The position numbers and the translations under genes are program-made. From JBBIQS01 sp037442205 (GTDB taxonomy: Bacteria > Myxococcota > Myxococcia > Myxococcales > UBA5297): a DNA stretch of 47,527 bases. Location of the stretch: the NCBI GenBank assembly GCA_037442205.1, contig JBBIQS010000066.1, positions 1 through 47,527 on the forward strand. The letters run 5' to 3'. The notes under the pieces were generated by a model, which was not told where the DNA came from, made no database searches, and saw nothing but the letters and a program-made list of their open reading frames with translations. Positions 15,017-23,100 of this stretch are shown here, one piece after another; within the stretch, counting starts at the first letter, position 1, and every line of letters starts with the position of its first letter.

Positions 15017-16761
15017 GAGCGGCGCTGGCGCTGGCAATCCTGTTGGCCGCCTCGGCCGCCCGGGCCGCCTCCCCGGTGGACCTGACCGCCCTGGTCGGCG
15101 GCAGCTACGTGCGCGCCGACTCCTGGACCGAGCAGGGTTACCAGGGCGCTCCCACCTGGAACCTGGACCTGGCTGCCGGCGCCGGCGGCGGGCCGTTCAA
15201 CCCGGCGGTGCTGCAATGGCGGGTGGACGCCGACTACCACCCGTCGCAGTCGGCGATCCTGGGGACCACCAGCTTCACCTCCAACATCGGCTACCAGGCC
15301 AACGCCCTGGCGCTGAGCACCAGCGTGCTGCCGATCAACCTCTACGCCTCGCGGCGGCTGGCCTCGTACTCGGCCGAGGGCGAGGCGCCCACCACCGGCT
15401 CGTCGCTGGTGACCACCGAGGGGGCGATCGTCAACTATCGCCCCGGGGACGGGCTGCCGCTGGCCTCGATCGGCCTGCGGCGCATCGACAGCGAGAGCCA
15501 CAGCCTGGCGGCGCCGGTGGCCCACAGCAGCTCCACCGGGCTGGACCTGGCGCTGGTCCACAACCCCGCCCTCTACAACTACTCGCTCACCTACAGCACC
15601 TCCTGGAACAGCAGCGACTACTTCGCCGAGACCAACTTCCGCAGCCACGACTTCGCGCTGCGCGGCAATGCCACCCCCACCGAGTCGACGCTGGTGCGGA
15701 TCTCGGAGCGCTACTTCCTGCGCGCCCCCACCAGCGACGCCCCCACCAACCCCAGGGTGGACGACTCCCAGACCGGGCTGGGGGTCCAGGTCCTCTCCCG
15801 CGACGGCCGCGCCAACACCGCGGTGGACTACGCCTTCCACCGGCTGCTGGTGGTGGCTCCGGAGACGCTGGACCTCAAGTCGACCACCCACTCGCTGACT
15901 CCCTCCGAGATCTGGCGCTACAACCAGGAGCTGTCGCTGCTGGGCAACGCCACGCTGGGCTACGCCGACCAGAAGCAGGGCGACCAGGCGCGCCGCGACC
16001 TGGGCGAGAGCGTCGGGGCGGGGCTCATCTTCCGCCGCCTGCGCCAGGGCGGCGGGGACTGGTCGGCCACCGCCAACGCCAACGCCGGGGCGGTGCAACG
16101 CGACGGCGGGCCCAGCGAGCCGACCTGGGGCGTGGGCGCCGGCGCCGGCCTCTCCGGGTACCTGGGCAAGGTGCGCAGCTCCGCCAACTACGCCGGCGCC
16201 TACCAGAACGGCGGAGTCGGGCTGCAGGGCTGGTCGACCACCCAGCAGTTGGAGATGACCGCCGAGTCCTACCTGTGGGCCTTCCACTACTTCCGCGGGC
16301 GGCTGAGCCTGCTCTGGTCGCAGCGGGAGGACGTGCTGCTGGGCAGCTTCCGCAACCGGGCCGCCACCCTGACCCTCGACCTGTCGCGGCGCAACCTGTC
16401 CGGCCAGCTCAACCTCGGGATCACCGACGGCCTGGCGCCGGCGCTGGCCATCCCCGGGACCACCGAGCCGCTGCTGCAGGCCAGGTACAACACCATCAAC
16501 CGCTATGCGATCGTCTCGGCCACCGCCCTGTTCGACCGCCAGCGGCTGGCAGTCACCGCCAGCGGCCGGGCGATGTGGCTGACCAGCCCCGGCCGCGCGG
16601 ACCAGACCGAGACTGGCGCCAGCCTGGCCGCCGAGTACATCCTGGGCCAGGTGGTGGTGACGCTCGAGGACCGCTACTCCTCCGGCTCCACCGGCGACCT
16701 GTGGTCCAAGGGAAACCTGCTGTGGCTGCGCATCTCGCGCACCTTCGGAGCCCGCTTCTGA
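15013..16761 (+). CDS. Large outer-membrane beta-barrel, candidate porin of the cytochrome conduit
   Basis: A 582-residue exported protein with signal peptide MRAALALAILLAASAARA. The mature chain is almost entirely alternating polar/aromatic beta strands with turns, lacks Cys, and ends in RISRTFGARF, the terminal Phe that BamA-inserted barrels carry. Some 20-26 strands would fit, typical of the porin in porin-cytochrome complexes. The ATG at 15013 overlaps the upstream stop (ATGA), and its TGA overlaps the next ATG by one base. With an OmpA-like protein before it and a propeller lipoprotein and multiheme cytochrome after it, it is the natural candidate for the membrane pore. I recognise no named family. 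Confidence 0.75.
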   Translation: MRAALALAILLAASAARAASPVDLTALVGGSYVRADSWTEQGYQGAPTWNLDLAAGAGGGPFNPAVLQWRVDADYHPSQSAILGTTSFTSNIGYQANALALSTSVLPINLYASRRLASYSAEGEAPTTGSSLVTTEGAIVNYRPGDGLPLASIGLRRIDSESHSLAAPVAHSSSTGLDLALVHNPALYNYSLTYSTSWNSSDYFAETNFRSHDFALRGNATPTESTLVRISERYFLRAPTSDAPTNPRVDDSQTGLGVQVLSRDGRANTAVDYAFHRLLVVAPETLDLKSTTHSLTPSEIWRYNQELSLLGNATLGYADQKQGDQARRDLGESVGAGLIFRRLRQGGGDWSATANANAGAVQRDGGPSEPTWGVGAGAGLSGYLGKVRSSANYAGAYQNGGVGLQGWSTTQQLEMTAESYLWAFHYFRGRLSLLWSQREDVLLGSFRNRAATLTLDLSRRNLSGQLNLGITDGLAPALAIPGTTEPLLQARYNTINRYAIVSATALFDRQRLAVTASGRAMWLTSPGRADQTETGASLAAEYILGQVVVTLEDRYSSGSTGDLWSKGNLLWLRISRTFGARF

Positions 16762-17762
16762 TGCCGCGCCTCCTGCCGCTGCTGCTGGCCCTGGCCGCCT
16801 GCGCCCATGCCGCCGACCCGGCGGCGGCCCCGGCCCCGGCCCGCCAGTGGCCTCAGGAGCCGGCCCCGGCGCTGGCCAGGCTTTCGGGAGTCTTTCCCGA
16901 TCCCAGCGCGCCGCTGCAGACCCCGCCGCTGTGGCGGCGGATCCTGGACGCGGTGGTGGGCATCGATCCCGAGAAGCAGCGGCCAGCGCTGGTGCGGCCC
17001 TTCGGGCTGCTGGCCGAGCCGGGCGGTTTCGTGGTCGCCGATCCCGACGCTGCCCGGGTGCTGCGGGTGCGGCTGTCGCCGCTCACTGCCCTGGAGCTGA
17101 GCTGCCCGGACCTCGAGTGGCAGATGCCGATGGCGCTGGCGGCCGACCCCCAGGGGACGCTGCTGGTGGCCGACGCCGCGGCGGGCTGGGTGGTGGCGCT
17201 GGCCGAGGACGGCAGCTGCCGCAAGCTGGGCGAAGGGGAGCTGGAGCGTCCCAGCGGCGTGGCCTTCCTCGACGGGCAGATCTTCGTGGTCGATCCGCCG
17301 GCACACGCGGTGCTGGCCTTCGATCGGCAGGGGGCGCTGCAGCGGCGGATCGGCTCGCGGGGCGATGAGGGAAACGAGCTCAACTTCCCCACCGCGGTGG
17401 CGGCGGTGAAAGGCTCGCTGCTGGTGGTGGACGCGCTCCACTTCCGGGTGGCGCGCTTCTCGCCGGCGGGCGAGTTTCTGGGGGCCTTCGGCGAGGAAGG
17501 CGACGGCGGAGGGGCCTTCGGCCGCCCCAAGGCGCTGGCCGCCGACGAGCGCGGGCGGCTGTTCATCTCCGACGCCGCCCACCAGCTGGTGCTGGCCTTC
17601 GCCGGCGACGGCCGCTTCCTCAGTCCGATCGGCGAGCCGGGCAACGGCCCCGGCCAGTTCGACCTGCCGGCGGGGATGGCCGCCGGCGAGGGCCGCCTCT
17701 ACGTGGCCGACAGCTACAATCATCGGATACAGATCTTCGAGCTGTCGGGAGATGAGCCATGA
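16761..17762 (+). CDS. NHL-repeat beta-propeller lipoprotein 2
   Basis: A 333-residue exported propeller. The signal MPRLLPLLLALAAC has lipobox LAAC (Cys14). After an Ala/Pro-rich linker, blades repeat with PFGLLAEPGGFVVAD, GTLLVADAAAGWV, GQIFVVDPPAHAVLAFD, GSLLVVDALHFRVARFS, GRLFISDAAHQLVLAF and GRLYVADSYNHRIQIFE, making one six-bladed NHL propeller. It parallels the lipoprotein at 10744 in size and architecture but is clearly diverged. The one-base TGATG junction with the barrel gene and the ATGA junction with the cytochrome suggest translational coupling and equal amounts of the three proteins. Confidence 0.88.
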   Translation: MPRLLPLLLALAACAHAADPAAAPAPARQWPQEPAPALARLSGVFPDPSAPLQTPPLWRRILDAVVGIDPEKQRPALVRPFGLLAEPGGFVVADPDAARVLRVRLSPLTALELSCPDLEWQMPMALAADPQGTLLVADAAAGWVVALAEDGSCRKLGEGELERPSGVAFLDGQIFVVDPPAHAVLAFDRQGALQRRIGSRGDEGNELNFPTAVAAVKGSLLVVDALHFRVARFSPAGEFLGAFGEEGDGGGAFGRPKALAADERGRLFISDAAHQLVLAFAGDGRFLSPIGEPGNGPGQFDLPAGMAAGEGRLYVADSYNHRIQIFELSGDEP

Positions 17763-19630
17763 CCGCCGTTCCGCTGGTACTAGCCGTATTGGCCGGGTCG
17801 CCCGACAGCAGCAGCATCGTCAACTCCAAGCACAACCTGTCGGCCTCGGGGCCGGGGACCATCAAGTCCACCGACGAGAGTGAGATCTGCAAGTTCTGCC
17901 ATATCTCCCACGGAGCAGCGAAAGGCCGGGGCCTCAACGCCCGCCCCGACCCGCGCGGCCACACTCCCTACGCCAGCTCGACGATGCGGGCCAACGCCAG
18001 CAGCGAAGCCACCGGCGCCTCGCGGGTCTGCCTCTCCTGCCATGACGGCACCATCGCCCTCGGTCAGATCCGGCGCGGCAAGCAGATCCGGATGGCCAAT
18101 GCCGGACCGAACGAGATGATGCCCCTGGGCTCCAGCAACCTGGGGACCGACCTGAGCGACCACCACCCCTTCTCCTTCCGGCCGCTGAGCAGCGCGAAGC
18201 TGCGCTCCCCCACCCCCGACGACTCGGTCAAGCTCGACCACCAGGGGATGATCCAGTGCACCAGCTGCCACGACCCGCACCGCGAGGACGCCGATCCGGT
18301 GGAGAAGAAGTTCCTGGTCAAGGGCAACCGCGGCTCGGCGCTGTGCCTGAGCTGCCACGTGCTGCCGGAGTGGGGCGGTTCGCTGCACCAGACCTCGCCG
18401 GTGTACTTCGACAAGTCGCACGGGGCCTCCACCGCTTACCAGACGGTCTCCGACAACGGCTGCGAGAGCTGCCACAAGCCCCACGGGGCCCCGGGCGGCA
18501 AGCGGCTGCAGAAGGGGGTCGACGAGCAGGTCTGCCTGAGCTGTCACTCCGGCCGGGTCGCCAAGACCGACATCGCCCGGCAGCTCGCCAAACTCAGCTC
18601 GCACCAGGTGACCCCGGCCACCGGCCAGATCCACGAGCCGTCGGAGGGGCCGTTCAGCCCCGCCAATCCGCTGCCCGAGACGCGCCAGTCCACGCCGCGC
18701 CACGCCACCTGCGCCGACTGCCACAACGCCCACGCCATCGTCCACCGCCGGGCCGAGGGGGCCCAGGTGGCCGGGGCTCTCAACGGCGTGTGGGGCATCG
18801 ACCGCAACGGGCTCCGGGTGGAGCAGGTGCGCTTCGAGTACGAGGTGTGCTTCAAGTGCCACGGCGACAGCGCCAACCAGCCGCAGGCCCGCGGGCTGCG
18901 CTCCGCGGAGCGGCTGCGCCGGGCAGTGACCGAGGTCAACCTGCGCCGGGCCTTCGATCCCGCCTCCCCGTCCTACCACCCGGTGGTGGCACCCGGCCGC
19001 GGGACCGACGTCCCCAGCCTGCTGCCGCCCTGGACCACCGCCAGCACCGTGACCTGCACCGACTGCCACAACAGCGACGACGGTCCGGCGGCCAGAGCCC
19101 CGGTGGCCAGCTTTCCGGTCGCGAGTGTTCCCGGGGCCGGCGTCTCGGGATCCAACCTCCCGGGGCCCAGCATCCCGGGGATCAACGTCCCGCGAATCCA
19201 GCTCGCTGGGGTCGATCGCTTGGAGGTCAGCGGCCTCGGGGCCCGCGGCCCCCACGGCTCGAGCAACGCCCACCTGCTGGAGCGCCGGCTGGAAACCGCC
19301 GACAACACGCCGGAGAGCCCGGAGAGCTACGCCCTCTGCTACAAGTGCCACAGCCGCGACGTCCTGCTGTCGGGGAACTCGGCCTTCAAGAGCCACCGCC
19401 GGCACGTGGTCGACAAGACCACCCCCTGCACCGCCTGCCACGGCGCGCACGGAGTCTCGGTCCTTCAGGGCAACCCGGCCAACAATGCCCACCTGATCGA
19501 CTTCGACATCTCCATCGTCCGCCCGAGCAAGACCGGGGAGATCCGCTACCAGTCCCGCGGCTTCCGCAGCGGCAGCTGCACCTTGAGCTGCCACGGCGCC
19601 AACCACGTCAACACCACCTACCCCGACTGA
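17759..19630 (+). CDS. Multiheme cytochrome c: 11 CxxCH plus one CX3CH
   Basis: A 623-residue cytochrome. Eleven canonical motifs run from CKFCHISH near residue 44 to CTACHGAHG; a twelfth, SCTLSCHGANH near the C-terminus, has three residues between the cysteines. The N-terminal SIVNSKHNLS...EICKFCH...CLSCHDGTIALG matches the 4-haem protein at 12039. The signal peptide is odd: MTAVPLVLAVLAG has no basic n-region, so export may be inefficient or the start may lie elsewhere, although the ATGA overlap supports it. Between motifs 9 and 10 is a Pro-rich, five-residue-period insertion (about 445-490; FPVAS, VPGAG, LPGPS, IPGIN). It is the last gene of the barrel operon. Confidence 0.9.
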   Translation: MTAVPLVLAVLAGSPDSSSIVNSKHNLSASGPGTIKSTDESEICKFCHISHGAAKGRGLNARPDPRGHTPYASSTMRANASSEATGASRVCLSCHDGTIALGQIRRGKQIRMANAGPNEMMPLGSSNLGTDLSDHHPFSFRPLSSAKLRSPTPDDSVKLDHQGMIQCTSCHDPHREDADPVEKKFLVKGNRGSALCLSCHVLPEWGGSLHQTSPVYFDKSHGASTAYQTVSDNGCESCHKPHGAPGGKRLQKGVDEQVCLSCHSGRVAKTDIARQLAKLSSHQVTPATGQIHEPSEGPFSPANPLPETRQSTPRHATCADCHNAHAIVHRRAEGAQVAGALNGVWGIDRNGLRVEQVRFEYEVCFKCHGDSANQPQARGLRSAERLRRAVTEVNLRRAFDPASPSYHPVVAPGRGTDVPSLLPPWTTASTVTCTDCHNSDDGPAARAPVASFPVASVPGAGVSGSNLPGPSIPGINVPRIQLAGVDRLEVSGLGARGPHGSSNAHLLERRLETADNTPESPESYALCYKCHSRDVLLSGNSAFKSHRRHVVDKTTPCTACHGAHGVSVLQGNPANNAHLIDFDISIVRPSKTGEIRYQSRGFRSGSCTLSCHGANHVNTTYPD

Positions 19631-19639
19631 CGCTCGCGT

Positions 19640-19676
19640 AGCCGGGCCGAAGCAACCGGTTTTTCTGCTCTTTTTC
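19640..19676 (+). terminator. Possible weak terminator with two T tracts
   Basis: A short CCGG/CCGG stem is followed by TTTTT (about 19660-19664) and, a few bases later, a second TTTTT. T runs are rare in this sequence, so a terminator after the barrel operon is plausible, but the stem is only 4 bp. Confidence 0.3.
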
Positions 19677-19738
19677 GCCCAGGGGCGCCGTTGGCCACCG
19701 GCGGGCGAGGCGCGATGAACGCCAAAATCCCGCGGAAT

Positions 19739-19754
19739 TGGCGCAAGGATTGCT
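19739..19754 (+). promoter_or_regulatory. Sigma-54 (-24/-12) promoter before the giant cytochrome gene
   Basis: TGGCGCAAGGATTGCT matches TGGCACG-N4-TTGCW at the -24 TGGC and the -12 TTGCT with correct spacing. Predicted start is near 19765, a leader of about 135 bases to the ATG at 19900. Upstream, GGCGCCGTTGGCC near 19684 only weakly resembles the dyads at 11849-11883. The -24 box itself contains TGGCGCA, the dyad half-site. Confidence 0.6.
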
Positions 19755-19899
19755 GATGATTGTCGAAGAATTCGAGTTTCTTGCCGCCCCAACTTCCTGC
19801 GCTTTCCCTCTCACGCGCGCCCCCGCCCCGTGCGACAATGATTCGGAATTCGCTTCACCGCGGCCGCTTGCCCCGGCCGCTTGCTCCAGGAGGTCGCTC

Positions 19900-20057
19900 A
19901 TGGCCGCCCGCCTTGGCCCGATCCTCGCCGCGTTCGCCGCCCTGACCCCGGCGCTCGCCAGTGCGATGGGAGGGATCTCCCAGCCCGTCGTCGACAGCCT
20001 GACCGTGCCCTCGCCGGCGCCGGCCAACTCCCAGGTCACCGTCAGCTGCGCCGCCCA
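19900..20057 (+). other. Displaced start and signal peptide of the giant cytochrome gene
   Basis: ATG 19900 has a perfect AGGAGG at 19888-19893 with 6-base spacing and opens a clear signal peptide, MAARLGPILAAFAALTPALASA. The frame continues into MGGISQPVVDSLTVPS, which is also the beginning of the downstream 4.8-kb frame, but in a different phase because of the 115-bp duplication. Removing one copy joins them into a single 1629-residue gene, 19900-24904. This segment is therefore the true 5' end of the next CDS. Confidence 0.8.
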
Positions 20058-20172
20058 TGACCCCGGCGCTCGCCAGTGCGATGGGAGGGATCTCCCAGCC
20101 CGTCGTCGACAGCCTGACCGTGCCCTCGCCGGCGCCGGCCAACTCCCAGGTCACCGTCAGCTGCGCCGCCCA
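19943..20172 (+). repeat. Exact 115-bp tandem duplication causing a frameshift
   Basis: Bases 19943-20057 are identical to 20058-20172; the identity ends on both sides at single mismatches. 115 is not a multiple of three, so the second copy changes the reading frame. An imperfect microhomology, CGCCGCCC-(T or AC)-GACCCCGGC, flanks the unit and could have mediated slippage. The ATG at 20057 straddles the junction and exists only because of the duplication. It could also be an assembly overlap left unmerged. Confidence 0.95.
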
Positions 20173-23100
20173 CGACCCCGGCCCCGGGACCTCGGTGACG
20201 GTGCTGCAGGTGACGGTCAACGGCGGCACCCTGGGCACCGGCGGGACCTCGGTGCCGCTGGCCATCTCCCCGGGAGCCAGCGTCAGCGGGAGCATCACCT
20301 GGAACACCCCCGGCCCCGGCAGCTACACCGTCACCTGCGTCGCCCAGAACGACGCCCTGTTCCCGGTCAATTCGCAGCCGATGACCGCCAATGTGACGGT
20401 GGCGGTGCTCGCCCCGCCGCCGGTGGTCGACGGGCTGGTGGCCACCGACTCGCAGCTGTTCCCCGGCGACCTGGTTCACCTGGAAGCGGCGGCCCACGAT
20501 CCCTCGGGGCTGGCGCTGACCTACGGCTGGACCGCCGGCGGCGGCACCCTGCTCAACGTCAACGGCTCGCAGGCCGACTGGCTGGCGCCGGCTGGGCTGG
20601 GCAGCTACCAGGTGACGGTCACCGTCGACGACGGGGTCAACGGCACCGCCAGCGCCACCCTGTCGCTGCAGGTGGTGCTGGCCAAGCCCAGCGCCGCCTA
20701 CGCCCTGCCCGCCGGGCGCCCCTTCCTTCCAGGGCGGCTGGCGGTCGACTCCCGCTCCACCCTCTACGTCACCGACTCCCGCGCCGGCACGGTCGAGATC
20801 TTCGCCGCCAACGGCCAATGGGTGCGGCGGCTGGCGCTGGGGGGAAGGCCGGAGGGGATTGCCGTCGACGGCCGCGGACGGATCTTCGTCGGCGACGCCC
20901 AGCGGCAGATGGTCCACGTCTTCGACGGCCTGCAGCGCAGCGCGCTGGGACAGGGCGCCGGCGAGGTCGCGCTGCCCGACGCCCTGGCGATCGACAACGC
21001 CGGTGGCCGGATCTTCGTCGCCGAAGGGCGGGCGGGGACGGTCAAGGTCTATGGAGCCAACCTGAGCCTGCAGGGAACCTTGCCGGTGGGCGGCTTCGTC
21101 TCCGGGCTGGCCTACGACGCCGGCAGCGGTCGGCTGTTCGTGGCCGACGGCTCGTCGGGCACCATCCGCGTCCTCGACGGCGCCGGAGCGGTTTCGGCCA
21201 CCCTGGGCGGCTTCGGCTCCGGCCCCGGGATGCTGACGCGGCTGGGAGGCATCGCCCTCGATCCCTCGGGCCGACTGTTCGCGGTCGACGCCTACCAGGG
21301 AGCGGTGTCGGTGTTCGGCCCGGCGGGCAGCTACCTGGCCAGCCTGGGCAGCTACGGACACGGCCGCGGGCAGCTGGCGCTGCCGCTGGACGCGGTGGTC
21401 GACGGCTTCGGGCGGGTGCTGGTCTCCAACGGCGACCAGCAGCGGGTGGAGGTCTACTCCAGCCCCGGCACCCCGGCCCAGACCGCCTGCCCCGGCGACG
21501 CCGACTGCGACGGAATCCCGGATTCGGTGGAGCTGGCCTGGGGCCTCAACCCCAACAACCCCGCCGACGCCTGGCTCGACCCCGACGGCGACGGCCTGAG
21601 CAACCTCGAGGAGTACCGGCTGGGCACCGATCCTCACAACCCCGACACCGACGGCGACGGAATCCCCGACGGCGCCGAGGTGCTGGCGGGCACCAACCCG
21701 CTCGACGCCTCCGACAACCGCCCGGTGGCGGTGGCCGAGGGCCCGTCCCAGGTCCGCCCCTCGCGCGTGGTGCTCGACGGCAGCGCCTCGCACGATCCCA
21801 ACGGCGACACCCTCACCTACTCCTGGCGCCAGGTTTCGGGCCCGGCCCAGTCGAAGCTGCTCGACGCCAGCGCCGCCAAGCTGTCGGTGGTCCTGCGCCA
21901 GCGCGGCGACTACGTCTTCGGCCTCAAGGTCAACGACGGCAAGGTCTTTAGCCTCGAAGCCCTGGTAGCGGTGACGGTGGAGAACCTCGGCCCCCGCGCC
22001 GACGCCGGGCCGCTGCGCGGCGGCAAGGTCGGGCGCGCGGTGACTCTCGACGGCCGGTTCAGCGCCGACCCCAACCTCGATCCCCTCTCCTTCACCTGGC
22101 GCCAGATCGACGGCCCGTCCGCGACCCTCGACGACGCGAAGGCCGCCGCCCCGCGCTTCACCCCTTCGGCCGCCGGCGTCTACGCCTTCGAGTTGACGGT
22201 CGACGATGGCCTGCTCAGCTCGGCCCCGGCGCGCGCCAACGTGGTGGTCGACGACGACACCGATCACGTCCCCACCGCCACCTGCCCCGAGCAGTTGGAG
22301 GCGCGGCTGGGCGAGTCGGTCAGCCTGTCGGGAGCGCTCAGCGCCGACGCCGACGGCGACGCCCTCTTCTACTCCTGGCGACAGCTCGACGGCCCGGCGG
22401 TTTCGCTCAGCGGCGACAACGCGATGGCGGTCTCCTTCAGCCCGCCGGCCGCCGGCACCTACCGCTTCGAGCTGACGGTCTCCGACGGCAGGCACCGCGG
22501 GCTGCCCAAGGTGGCCACGGTGCTGGTCAGCGACGGATCGACCGCTCCCGCCATCGCCGAGGCCGGCTATGACCAGCGCGGCCAGGTGCTCAGCCCGGTG
22601 ACCCTCAACGGATCCGGCAGCTCCGGCGGCAGCCAGCCTATCTCCGCCTACCGCTGGAGCCAGCTCGAGGGCCCGCCGGTGGAGCTGTCCATCTCTGGCC
22701 CCCAGGCCACCTTCCTGCCACTCGATCCCGGGACCTACGCCTTCGAGCTCGAGGTGGCGAACGCCCTGGGCGCCGGCACCCGCGACCGGGTGACGGTCAC
22801 CGTCGACGACGCGCCGTCGGAGCTGGTGCCGCTGCTGGTGGCCAGCGCCTCGCCGGCCATCGAAGGCGACGGGCGCATCGAGCTGCTGGCCCGACCTGCC
22901 TCCAGCTATCCTGCCCTGAGCTACCTGTGGACCCAGCTCGCCGGGCCGCACCTGATCCTCGACGGCGCCGACCAGGCCCGAGCCACCTTCCAGGTGCCGC
23001 AGACCGGGCTCTACGTCTTCGAGGTGCGCGCCGACGACGGCGCGGTCCGCGGGCCGCCGACCCGGGTGGTCTGGCAGGCCGGCACCCCGGTGGCGCGCAT

